This document shows, in pieces, positions 8,538 to 15,932 of a DNA stretch of 28,449 nucleotides (the first letter of the stretch is position 1; every line of letters starts with the position of its first letter). The stretch spans positions 1-28,449 of the forward strand of contig JBBROU010000068.1 in NCBI GenBank assembly GCA_038229055.1, given 5' to 3'. The notes below the pieces were generated by a model. That model was not told where the DNA came from. It saw only the letters and a list, made by a program, of their open reading frames with translations, and did not search any database. The position numbers were made by a program, and so were the translations under genes. The stretch is from JANYJA01 sp038229055. GTDB taxonomy: Bacteria; Acidobacteriota; Terriglobia; Bryobacterales; Bryobacteraceae.

Positions 8538-8614
8538 TGGTGGCGGCGCGCAGACTCGAACTGCGGACCTACGGATTATGAGACCGTCGCTCTAACCGGC
8601 TGAGCTACGCCGCC
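8538..8614 (-). tRNA. tRNA-Met (anticodon CAT), CCA encoded
   Basis: Read on the minus strand, the 77-nt gene folds as a cloverleaf. The acceptor stem GGCGGCG/CGCCGCC is a perfect 7 bp. The D stem is GCTC/GAGC, the anticodon loop is CTCATAA, the T stem is CGCAG/CTGCG around TTCGAGT, the discriminator is A, and the 3' CCA is encoded. The anticodon stem ACGGT/TCCGT has four pairs and a T-T mismatch next to the loop (31-39). CAT fits elongator tRNA-Met; a lysidine-modified tRNA-Ile2 cannot be excluded from sequence alone. The first acceptor pair is G-C, which argues against initiator tRNA. Its 3' end lies 3 nt from the stop of the convergent UPF0182 gene. Confidence 0.95.
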
Positions 8615-8687
8615 GTGCAGAATCTTGAGTTTAGCATGGGGTGAAATGGTGATCTTCAGAGTGGGCCGCCAAGAACGCTGAGACTGA

Positions 8688-8933
8688 ATGAAAAAGAAAT
8701 CGGGCCGCAAAGACCAAATTTCCGATGTGATCAAAGAGGAGCGGAATCGCTTCCGGAGGCCGCTAGCGGCAGAGATCGCGCGCGACCGAGAAGAGAAACT
8801 CCGGATCGTCCACGCCGCTCTGCGAAAACCGACCGAGGAAGAGTTCTTGCAGACTATGCGGACTTTCGGACTGATCGATGGCTCGCCGGAACTTGAGGCT
8901 GCTCTTGAGGCCTGGCGGAACTGCTCTTCTTAG
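8688..8933 (+). CDS. Small conserved-looking hypothetical protein
   Basis: The 81-residue product is strongly charged. A basic N-terminus (MKKKSGRKDQ) leads into helix-forming stretches (EERNRFRRPLAAEIARDREE, then LRKPTEEEFLQTMRTFGLID). There is no signal peptide or membrane segment. Reading-frame quality (charged amphipathic helices, no rare-residue runs) supports a real gene. I do not recognise a family. No convincing SD precedes the ATG. Its last 80 nt overlap the 3' end of a convergent small gene on the other strand. Confidence 0.55.
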   Translation: MKKKSGRKDQISDVIKEERNRFRRPLAAEIARDREEKLRIVHAALRKPTEEEFLQTMRTFGLIDGSPELEAALEAWRNCSS

Positions 8934-9072
8934 CGCGTGCTGGCTGTTTGGTCGCTTTCTCCAGCGCATTCCACTTGCCTTCCCGCTCTTCAGGCGATAC
9001 AGCGTCAGCATGGCGATCAAGAATGCCCAACAGCTTTTCCGCCTCTCGATCACGCTGTTTTTGACGATCCAT
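8854..9072 (-). CDS. Small hypothetical charged protein
   Basis: From ATG 9072 the product is 72 aa: an N-terminal amphipathic helix region (MDRQKQRDREAEKLLGILD), then SPEEREGKWNALEKA and a basic, Ser/Ala-rich tail. A GGGGAG SD ends 3 nt before this ATG, which favours 9072 over ATG 9093 or longer in-frame extensions. No family is recognised. The gene converges on and overlaps the 8688-8933 gene by 80 nt. Only one of the two may be real, or the overlap may be a genuine antisense 3' arrangement. Confidence 0.5.
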   Translation of the reverse strand: MDRQKQRDREAEKLLGILDRHADAVSPEEREGKWNALEKATKQPARAKKSSSARPQEQPQVPASHRSVRKSA

Positions 9073-9159
9073 ATTCTCCCCAGAGTTTAGCATGCGCTGA
9101 AATTCTGAATGCGATTCACACGGAGCCTCGGGGCTGAGCGGGATTACAAGTAGATTCAG

Positions 9160-9168
9160 TGATATCGT
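9160..9168 (+). promoter_or_regulatory. Extended -10 element before a secreted protein gene
   Basis: TGATATCGT (TGn plus TATCGT) ends 8 nt before ATG 9177, and there is no SD. The in-frame ATA/ATG alternatives further upstream would overlap this element, so it also helps choose the start. Confidence 0.4.
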
Positions 9169-9176
9169 ATTCCCAG

Positions 9177-9746
9177 ATGCGATCCCTGCCAATCCTTTGC
9201 CTTTTTGCCGCCGCTCTTTCGGCTGCCCAGATCCCTCCGCCCGACGAGCAAATCGCTTCGGCCATCCTCGCGGCGCCCGCTGAATTCCGCGACGGCGCAG
9301 CCGTCCTCGGCTACAACGCCAAAGGCGAACTTGTCACCCTACGAGAAGGCAAGAACGAGTTGATCTGTCTCGCCAGCGATCCATCGAAACCCGATTTCAG
9401 CGTCGCGTGCTATCACAAAGACCTCGAACCTTACATGGCGCGCGGCCGTGAACTTGTCGCCCAGAAGATCACCGGACCGAAGCGCAATGAGATCCGCTGG
9501 AAAGAAGTTGCCGATGGGAAACTCGCCTTGCCGAAACTGCCGCGCACGCTCTATGTCCTCACGGGAACCAGTTACGATGCGGCCGCGGGCAAAGTCATCA
9601 ATCCCTACCTTCGCTGGGTGATCTACTCGCCCTACGCCACTCCCGAATCCACAGGTCTTTCGACCAAAGCCTCCGATGGCGCGCCCTGGCTGATGTCTGC
9701 CGGCACCGCCGGCGCCCACATCATGATTAATCCGCCGAAGAAGTGA
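9177..9746 (+). CDS. Secreted hypothetical protein
   Basis: From ATG 9177 the product is 189 aa with a clear signal peptide (MRSLPILCLFAAALSAAQ, cleavage likely after SAA or SAAQ). The mature part is a single domain of about 170 residues with blocks EFRDGAAVLGYNAKGEL, CLASDPSKPDFSVACYH, ELVAQKITGPKR and RWVIYSPYATPESTGLS. It has two cysteines after the signal (ELICLA and SVACYH) that could form a disulfide. I do not recognise a named family. It lies 43 nt before metH on the same strand, but metH has its own promoter-like element, so a shared function is not implied. Confidence 0.75.
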   Translation: MRSLPILCLFAAALSAAQIPPPDEQIASAILAAPAEFRDGAAVLGYNAKGELVTLREGKNELICLASDPSKPDFSVACYHKDLEPYMARGRELVAQKITGPKRNEIRWKEVADGKLALPKLPRTLYVLTGTSYDAAAGKVINPYLRWVIYSPYATPESTGLSTKASDGAPWLMSAGTAGAHIMINPPKK

Positions 9747-9768
9747 ACCAAGCGCGTAACGGCGCGGA

Positions 9769-9777
9769 TGTTACCCT
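9769..9777 (+). promoter_or_regulatory. Extended -10-like element before metH
   Basis: TGTTACCCT (TGn plus TACCCT) lies 12 nt before GTG 9790, and no SD is visible. The match is weaker than at the other sites. The 43-nt intergenic space is too short for a cobalamin or SAM riboswitch. Confidence 0.3.
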
Positions 9778-9789
9778 GTTAGTAGTACC

Positions 9790-12700
9790 GTGACCCCTCC
9801 CGAACTGCGTATTCAGGCGCTAAAAGACGCCCTTGCGACCCGTGTCCTCGTGCTCGATGGAGCCATGGGCACCATGCTGCAGAACGCGCACCTGACCGCG
9901 GCCGATTTCGGCGGACCCGCGCTCGAAGGCTGCAACGAAAATGTATCGATTGTGCGTCCGGATGTCGTGAGCGGCATCCATCGCGCGTACCTCGACGCCG
10001 GTTCCGACATCATCGAGACCAATACCTTTAACGGCACCGCGTTGGTGATGGCCGAGTACAAGCTGCAGGATCAGGCCTATAAGTTGAATTTCACGGCCGC
10101 CCGCCTGGCTCGTGAAGCTGCCGACGCCGTTTCCACTCCGTCTAAACCGCGTTTCGTCGCTGGCTCGATGGGCCCAACCACCAAAGCCATCAGCGTCGTC
10201 GGAGGCGTCACGTTTCCGGAACTCCGCCAGAACTATCACGATCAGGCCAGGGCATTGGTCGATGGCGGCGTCGATGTCCTCGTTCTCGAAACGTGCAACG
10301 ATACGCGCACGGCGAAGGCCGGACTCCTCGGCATCGAACAGCTCTTTCGGGAGATCGGGCGCAAGCTCCCAGTCATGCTCTCCTGCACCATCGAGCAGAG
10401 CGGCACTATGCTTGCCGGACAAACGGCCGATGCTTTCTTCACATCCATCTCGAATCACGAACTGCTCTCCGTGGGTCTGAACTGTGCGACCGGTCCCGAG
10501 TTCATGACGGACCACCTACGCACCTTGAGCGATCTCGCGCCGATGTACATCTCCTGCTATCCGAATGCCGGATTGCCGACCGAAGATGGCCTCTACCTGG
10601 AGACTCCCGAATCGCTCGCCCAGCAGCTCGATCGCTTCATCAGGCACGGCTGGCTCAACATGGTCGGCGGCTGCTGCGGCACCACCGACGCCCATATTCG
10701 CGCGATCGCCCAGGTGGCCGCCGGAGTGAAGCCGCGGGCGATTCCCGACGCTACCCACCGGGCTTACTACACCGGCATCGATCTGGTGGAGGCCGAGGAC
10801 AGCACGCGTCCGTTGATCGTCGGCGAGCGCACCAACGTCATCGGCTCGCGCCTGTTTAAGAATCTGATCGCCGCCGAGAAGTGGGAGGAAGCTGTCGAGA
10901 TTGCGCGCCGCCAGGTCAAGAACGGAGCGCAGGTCGTCGATGTCTGCCTGCAGAGCACGGATCGCGAAGAGATGTGCGACATTCCGCTGTTCTACGATAA
11001 GCTGATCCGCATCATCAAAGCGCCGATCATGATCGACACCACCGATCCCAAAGCGGTGGAACTTGCGCTGACTTATTGCCAGGGCAAGAGCATCATCAAC
11101 TCGGTCAACCTCGAAGACGGCGAAGAAAAGTTCGAACTGATCTGCCCGCTGGCGAAGTCCTACGGTGCCGCGTTGATTGTCGGCACCATCGATGAGGACA
11201 AACTCCAGGCGCAAGCGTTCACGCGCGAACGCAAACTAGCCGTCGCGCAACGATCGGTCGAGCTGCTCACGACGAAATATGGCATTCCGCCCGAAGACAT
11301 CATCATCGATCCACTTGTGTTTCCGTGTGCCACTGGCGACACCAACTACATCGGCGGCGCGGTCGAAACCATTGAAGCCCTCCGTCTCATCAAAGCCGAA
11401 ATTCCGTTCGTCAAGACGACCCTCGGTATCTCAAATATCTCGTTCGGGTTACCGGCCGCCGCCCGCGAAGTCGTCAACTCGGTCTTCCTCTATTACTGCA
11501 CCAAGGCAGGCCTCGATCTCGCGATCGTCAATGCCGAAAAACTGGAGCGATTCGCCTCCATTCCGGAACACGAGCGCCGCCTCGCGGAGCATCTTCTATT
11601 CAACACTCCACCCGTGGAACGCGTGGACGATGAGCTGCGGCTCGCTCCCGAGGACTGGCGGCAGCAGACGCCCGACCAGAAAGCGGCCATCAACCAGGTT
11701 CACATCGCCGCCATCACCGAGCATTTTCGCGGCGCCGCAAGTAAGGAAAAAGCCAAGAGCGCAGACCTGCCGCTCGATCAGCGACTCGCGAACTACATCA
11801 TCGAAGGGACCAAGGAAGGCCTCATCGCGGACCTTGATCTGAAACGCGCCGAAGGAATGGCGCCGCTCGACATCATCAACGGGCCCCTGATGGCCGGGAT
11901 GTCGGAGGTCGGCCGGTTATTCAACAACAACGAGCTGATCGTCGCCGAAGTGCTCCAATCCGCCGAAGCCATGAAGGCCGCGGTGAATCACCTGGAGCAG
12001 TTCATGGAGAAAGCCGACACGGCCGCGCGCGGAAAAATCGTCCTCGCCACGGTCAAGGGCGATGTCCACGATATCGGCAAGAACCTGGTCGAAATCATTC
12101 TCAGCAACAACGGCTACACCGTGGTGAATCTCGGCATCAAGATTCCGCCGGAGCAGTTGATTGAAGCGTTCCAGAAGCACTCGCCGGACGCCATCGGCCT
12201 CTCCGGCCTTCTCGTGAAGAGCGCGCACCAGATGGTCATCACCGCGGGCGATTTGAAGGATGCCGGAATTCGCGTCCCGCTGCTCGTCGGCGGCGCGGCG
12301 CTTTCGCAGAAGTTCACCACCAACAAGATCGCGCCCAGCTACGGCCAGGCAGTTTGCTACGCCAAGGACGCCATGACCGGCCTGCGATTGATGAATCAAT
12401 TGATGAACCCGGCCGAGCGCGCCGGACTCCTGAAGGCCAATACCCAGACCGAAGCCCCGGTAGTGGAAGAAACGCTTCTAGTCGCCCCCGTGCCGGTTTC
12501 CGAAGCGCGCAGCACCAAAGTGCGGACCGATATCCCGATCCCGCCCGCGCCGTATCTCGACCGCAAAGTCCGCGACGTTCCTCAGCTTACAGAGCTGTGG
12601 AGCTACATCAATCCATTCATGCTCTATGGCCGCCACCTCGGCTACAAGGGCAACTTTGAAAAGCAACTCGCCCAGCACGATCCTAAGGCGCTGGAACTGT

Positions 12701-13353
12701 TTCATCTCGTAGAAGAATTGAAGCAGGAGGCGTCAAAATTCATGAAGGCGCGGGCCGTTTGGCAGTTTTTCGAGACCGAGCGCGACGGCAACTCGCTCCA
12801 TCTTTTTGAACCCGGCGCCGGCAGCCCGCTGCACACCTTCCGGTTTGGACGTCAGCCGCGTGAAAACGGGCTCTGCCTGAGCGATTACATCTTGCCCGCG
12901 ACCGATAATGCGCGCGATCACCTGGCGCTTTTCGTCGTCACTGCCGGCGCCAATATTCGCGAGCGCGCCGAAGAGTTGAAAGCGTCGGGAGAATATTTCA
13001 AAGCCCACGGACTGCAGGCACTCGCCATCGAGACTGCGGAAGGCTGCGCCGAGTGGCTACATCGCCGCATCCGCGAAGATTTCGGGTTTCCCGATTCGCC
13101 GGCAATGAGCATGCAGGAGCGATTCACGTCGCGCTATCGCGGAAAACGTTATAGCTTCGGGTATCCGGCCTGTCCCAATCTCGACGATCAACAAGGCATC
13201 TGGAAATTGCTTCGCCCCGACGACATCGGCGTCGAGCTGACCGAGGGAATGATGATGGAACCGGAAGCCAGCGTAAGCGCATTGGTCTTTCACCATCCCG
13301 ATTGCGCTTATTTCACGGCATCCAATGAAGAGGAAGCCGAGACCGCGGCTTAA
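9790..13353 (+). CDS. metH: Cobalamin-dependent methionine synthase, full length
   Basis: This enzyme transfers a methyl group from 5-methyltetrahydrofolate via cobalamin to homocysteine. The 1187 residues carry the full set of modules. An N-terminal homocysteine-binding domain (LDGAMGTML, with zinc ligands including the Cys pair in GGCCGTT and the Cys in GLNCATG) is followed by a pterin-binding domain (from about 340, VGERTNVIGS, then MIDTTDPKAVE). Next come the B12 helical cap (about 665-755), the B12-binding Rossmann domain with base-off ligand His in DVHDIGKN (GDVHDIGKNLVEI), and a C-terminal SAM-binding reactivation domain (about 900-1180) with RGKRYSFGYPACPN. Because the activation domain is attached, no separate RamA-like activase is needed. 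The start is GTG; the family-typical N-terminus begins within a few residues. Confidence 0.97.
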   Translation: MTPPELRIQALKDALATRVLVLDGAMGTMLQNAHLTAADFGGPALEGCNENVSIVRPDVVSGIHRAYLDAGSDIIETNTFNGTALVMAEYKLQDQAYKLNFTAARLAREAADAVSTPSKPRFVAGSMGPTTKAISVVGGVTFPELRQNYHDQARALVDGGVDVLVLETCNDTRTAKAGLLGIEQLFREIGRKLPVMLSCTIEQSGTMLAGQTADAFFTSISNHELLSVGLNCATGPEFMTDHLRTLSDLAPMYISCYPNAGLPTEDGLYLETPESLAQQLDRFIRHGWLNMVGGCCGTTDAHIRAIAQVAAGVKPRAIPDATHRAYYTGIDLVEAEDSTRPLIVGERTNVIGSRLFKNLIAAEKWEEAVEIARRQVKNGAQVVDVCLQSTDREEMCDIPLFYDKLIRIIKAPIMIDTTDPKAVELALTYCQGKSIINSVNLEDGEEKFELICPLAKSYGAALIVGTIDEDKLQAQAFTRERKLAVAQRSVELLTTKYGIPPEDIIIDPLVFPCATGDTNYIGGAVETIEALRLIKAEIPFVKTTLGISNISFGLPAAAREVVNSVFLYYCTKAGLDLAIVNAEKLERFASIPEHERRLAEHLLFNTPPVERVDDELRLAPEDWRQQTPDQKAAINQVHIAAITEHFRGAASKEKAKSADLPLDQRLANYIIEGTKEGLIADLDLKRAEGMAPLDIINGPLMAGMSEVGRLFNNNELIVAEVLQSAEAMKAAVNHLEQFMEKADTAARGKIVLATVKGDVHDIGKNLVEIILSNNGYTVVNLGIKIPPEQLIEAFQKHSPDAIGLSGLLVKSAHQMVITAGDLKDAGIRVPLLVGGAALSQKFTTNKIAPSYGQAVCYAKDAMTGLRLMNQLMNPAERAGLLKANTQTEAPVVEETLLVAPVPVSEARSTKVRTDIPIPPAPYLDRKVRDVPQLTELWSYINPFMLYGRHLGYKGNFEKQLAQHDPKALELFHLVEELKQEASKFMKARAVWQFFETERDGNSLHLFEPGAGSPLHTFRFGRQPRENGLCLSDYILPATDNARDHLALFVVTAGANIRERAEELKASGEYFKAHGLQALAIETAEGCAEWLHRRIREDFGFPDSPAMSMQERFTSRYRGKRYSFGYPACPNLDDQQGIWKLLRPDDIGVELTEGMMMEPEASVSALVFHHPDCAYFTASNEEEAETAA

Positions 13354-13356
13354 GAG

Positions 13357-14049
13357 CTACCAGGTAACCGGTTCTCCGGGCTTCAGTTCCCACACATCCG
13401 TGCCGTTCTCTTTCACCAGGTCGGCGAGCTGCGAAGGCCGTCCCGTCAGTCCGGGGAAAGTCCCGAAGTGCATCGGCACAACTGTGCGGATGTTTAGCAG
13501 TTTGCAGGCGACCGCCGCTTCGCGAGGGCTCATCGTGAAGAGATCGCCGATAGGCAGAAACGCCAGGTCGGGTTTGTACATCTGCGCTATAAGCGCCATA
13601 TCGCTGAACACGTTGGTGTCGCCGGCGAAGTAGACGGTGCGACCGTCCTCGAACTTGAGCACGTAACCCGCGGCCTCGCCGCCATAGATGATCTTTTCAT
13701 CGTCGAGGATTCCGCAACTGTGGATGGCATGCGTCATCGTCACCGTAACGCTGCCCGCCTTCAGCGAGCCGCCCTTGTTCATCTGACTGCACTTCTTCAG
13801 GCCCTTCGATTCCAGCCAGTGGCAAGTCTCGTAGATCGCGACCACTTGCGCGTCGTATTTCTTCGCGAGCGGCACGGCATCGTGGATATGGTCGAAGTGG
13901 CCGTGCGAAATCAGTATGGTGTCGATGCGCGTAAATTTGTGCTTCGCGGGATACTTCGGGTTGCCCTCGGTCCAGGGGTCGAGGACTAGCGTCTCTCCCG
14001 ACGGAAGCGCGAATTGGAAGGTGCCGTGACCAAGCCAGGTGATTTCCAC
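13357..14049 (-). CDS. UPF0173-type metal-dependent hydrolase (metallo-beta-lactamase fold)
   Basis: From GTG 14049 the product is 230 aa, matching the usual length of the UPF0173 family. The fold's metal motif HGHFDH is present (SHGHFDHIHDA), preceded by TWLGHGTFQF and followed by a His in MTHAIHS, an Asp in YFAGDTNVFSD and a final His in VPMHFGTFP. The physiological substrate is unknown. GTG 14049 is chosen because the family N-terminus VEITWLGH starts exactly there and a -10 box sits just upstream. Longer frames to 14124 add unrelated residues. It converges on metH with only 3 nt between stops. Confidence 0.93.
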   Translation of the reverse strand: MEITWLGHGTFQFALPSGETLVLDPWTEGNPKYPAKHKFTRIDTILISHGHFDHIHDAVPLAKKYDAQVVAIYETCHWLESKGLKKCSQMNKGGSLKAGSVTVTMTHAIHSCGILDDEKIIYGGEAAGYVLKFEDGRTVYFAGDTNVFSDMALIAQMYKPDLAFLPIGDLFTMSPREAAVACKLLNIRTVVPMHFGTFPGLTGRPSQLADLVKENGTDVWELKPGEPVTW

Positions 14050-14055
14050 ATGCCG

Positions 14056-14064
14056 ATTATGGCA
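14056..14064 (-). promoter_or_regulatory. Extended -10 element before the UPF0173 hydrolase gene
   Basis: TGCCATAAT on the minus strand (TGn plus CATAAT, one mismatch to TATAAT) ends 6 nt before GTG 14049. There is no SD, so the mRNA would start on or beside the start codon. Confidence 0.5.
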
Positions 14065-14080
14065 TGCGGTATTTCGAGAT

Positions 14081-14566
14081 TTAGCCCGCTTTTCCGAAAT
14101 CGACCACGGGCCTGTCCGGCTCAATACCTTTTTGGAAAAACGCTTTGCGCATCTTCTTCGCTATCGCCGGCACGGCTTGTTTTACCCCGCAGTCGCCGTT
14201 GTAATAGGAGCGCAGCGAGCTTAGCTCTTTAGGCTTCAGTTGCGCCAGACGAGCGGTGAGCTCCCGCTCGCGCGGCCCGCAGGTCGTTCGCGCCGCGCCG
14301 CGCGTTCGAATGGCTTCGGTATCAATCGCCTTGCGAATCAGCCGTGGCAGATCGACAGCGCACAATGAATTGTCTTTTAGAACGGTGCATTCCACGGAAT
14401 GGAAGATCCGGTCGGCCGCTGCCGGCACCGCGTCGGGGTCGAGCCTGCGGCCTAGCAGGTACTCCACGCCTTTCGCATAATAAGAACGGAAGCCCGGTGC
14501 GTCCATGCTTGCACGCAACGCCGCGAGAGAATCGGCAATCTCTTCTTCTTTGTTTATCGTCTTCAT
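14081..14566 (-). CDS. ECF sigma factor-like protein, degenerate
   Basis: The 161-residue product begins at ATG 14566, preceded by AAAGGGG at SD distance (9 nt). Residues about 25-82 (SYYAKGVEYLLGRRLDPDAV, then DRIFHSVECTV, then DLPRLIRKAI) have the look of sigma-70 region 2 in acidobacterial ECF-type factors. About 99-145 (RELTARLAQLKPKELSSL, then AIAKKMRKAFF) resembles region 4, but the helix-turn-helix part appears about 4 residues shorter than usual and lacks a clear recognition helix. So it may be a sigma factor that has lost DNA binding, or an unrelated helical protein. It lies 23 nt after a small Cys/His protein gene, an arrangement like a sigma/anti-sigma pair. Similarity is judged by eye. 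Confidence 0.45.
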   Translation of the reverse strand: MKTINKEEEIADSLAALRASMDAPGFRSYYAKGVEYLLGRRLDPDAVPAAADRIFHSVECTVLKDNSLCAVDLPRLIRKAIDTEAIRTRGAARTTCGPRERELTARLAQLKPKELSSLRSYYNGDCGVKQAVPAIAKKMRKAFFQKGIEPDRPVVDFGKAG

Positions 14567-14589
14567 GATCGCAATCCCCTTTACGACCA

Positions 14590-14814
14590 CTACGAGACGG
14601 CCCGGAACCTGAGCACTTTAGCCCGGGATGGCTGCGTCGCGAGCGCGGCGCGCATCACCCTGACAAACGCTTCGGCGTCTTGCGCGCGATGGAGGCACTC
14701 TACACAGTGGAGTAAATGTTCTTCGAGCCAATCATGGCCTGGTTGCCCTGGCGCACTGAGCACGAAGGCTTCGAGCGCCTCTTCGGATGGATGTGTTTGC
14801 GTTGGCGTTAGCAT
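14590..14814 (-). CDS. Small zinc-finger (anti-sigma-like) protein
   Basis: From ATG 14814 (GAGGAG SD 4 nt upstream) the product is 74 aa. It contains PSEEALEAFVLSAPG followed by HDWLEEHLLHCVECLHRAQD, an H-x3-C-x2-C arrangement typical of zf-HC2 anti-sigma zinc-binding domains. It has no membrane segment, so it would be a soluble, isolated domain. A longer start at 14829 adds MKRSC without an SD. It is followed by the ECF-like gene. Anti-sigma function is inferred from the motif and the neighbour. Confidence 0.6.
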   Translation of the reverse strand: MLTPTQTHPSEEALEAFVLSAPGQPGHDWLEEHLLHCVECLHRAQDAEAFVRVMRAALATQPSRAKVLRFRAVS

Positions 14815-14897
14815 ACAACTCCTCTTCAATCTTGACGCGGCCGGTTGCCGCTACTCGGTAATATCACCAAGGAGGTACCGGGGGAAAGAGAAAGATC

Positions 14898-15932
14898 TCA
14901 TCGAAAATCAGAGAAAGATCTTGACACGAGAACCTGCCAATTTGTTCCATTTTGGGTCACGATGCGGCCCTTGGCGGGGGAGTGAGCTTCGATGAAAGCA
15001 AGCGTCCGCTCCGCCCCATCCCGAGCCGCAAGCACACTGGCCGCGGTTGCCAAGCTATCGGCATAAAGCCCGCGGTCCGAGATCACACTAACGCAGCTTC
15101 TCGTGATGAGGCCCATCCCCGTTGCCGGGTCGATAATATGCGAGTAGCGGAGCCCACCAGCCTCCAGAAACTGCTCGGTGTCGCCTGAAGTCGAGACGGC
15201 GGCGTTGTGCAAGGTAAGCACGGTGTCGGCGTTTTCAGAACAGCCAAGAGCCACCTTCCATCCCGGCTTGTCTGGCGGGCGATCTCCGATAGCGAGGTCG
15301 CCACTGGCCGCCACCAGCGCTCGGCCAATGCCGTTCCGCCTCAACTCCACAAGCGCCTGGTCCGCCGCATAGCCCTTCGCGATGGCTCCGAGGTCGAGCA
15401 TCATTCCAGTTTGAGTCAATCGCGCGGTATGGTGTGCGAGATCGAGAATCAGCTTCCGATAGCCGCCCAGCGACGAGGCGCGTTCCACCGCCGCCGGATC
15501 CGGAGGATGCCCCTGCTGCCGCGCCTCACGCCAGAGCCGGATCACCGGACCGGTGGTGATATCGAAGGCTCCTCCGCTGTCGCGAGCAAGTCGTTGAGCG
15601 GCTTCCAGCACCGTGAACAGATCGGCGCTCACCAAAACCGGATGCGTATCCGCAATGCGGCAGAGACGCATCAATTCGCTCTCAGGCTTGTAGTCGGACA
15701 GAGCATCGTCGAGTTGATTCACCCGCGCGAACGCCGCCGCGAATGCAGACTTTGCTCGCTCCGCATCGGCAGCATATAAAGTGATGCGGAACAGCGTGCC
15801 CATGTGCGGCTCGGCCGCTTCGAAGCGCATCAGGGCGCTGTCCGAAGACCATGCGATGCAGCACAGACCGGCGGCTAGCGCACTAATCGTTGCCGGATTA
15901 ATCCTTGCCGGCACCGCTGTTCCAGGAGCCAA
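14898..15932 (-). CDS. apbE: FAD:protein FMN transferase (ApbE)
   Basis: This enzyme attaches FMN from FAD to a Thr/Ser of target proteins on the outer face of the inner membrane. The 344-residue frame carries MGTLFRITLY (44-53), DITTGPVIRLWRE (124-136), DLGAIAKGYAAD (180-191), SGD (210-212), YSHIIDPATG (263-272) and the metal/active-site region ADSLATA (291-297). Residues about 12-33 are hydrophobic with CC, so an N-terminal signal or lipoprotein signal is likely. The frame opens with TTG at 15932, overlapping the upstream gene by 35 nt; GTG 15914 is an alternative, and the true start is uncertain. It follows the cytochrome c-FGE-like gene. No obvious flavinylation target (FMN-binding domain) is encoded in the window. 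Confidence 0.93.
   Translation of the reverse strand: MAPGTAVPARINPATISALAAGLCCIAWSSDSALMRFEAAEPHMGTLFRITLYAADAERAKSAFAAAFARVNQLDDALSDYKPESELMRLCRIADTHPVLVSADLFTVLEAAQRLARDSGGAFDITTGPVIRLWREARQQGHPPDPAAVERASSLGGYRKLILDLAHHTARLTQTGMMLDLGAIAKGYAADQALVELRRNGIGRALVAASGDLAIGDRPPDKPGWKVALGCSENADTVLTLHNAAVSTSGDTEQFLEAGGLRYSHIIDPATGMGLITRSCVSVISDRGLYADSLATAASVLAARDGAERTLAFIEAHSPAKGRIVTQNGTNWQVLVSRSFSDFR

Noticed and set aside
8538..9150. Genomic island integrated at the tRNA-Met gene
   Set aside because: No integrase, no repeat of the tRNA 3' end found nearby, and housekeeping-type genes follow on both sides.
9747..9789. Cobalamin or SAM riboswitch before metH
   Set aside because: Only 43 nt separate metH from the upstream gene, and no B12-box or SAM-type stems are visible.
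13365..13380. Short palindrome AACCGGTT near the metH/UPF0173 convergent ends
   Set aside because: It lies inside the coding end of the hydrolase gene, is only 8 bp and has no T tract.
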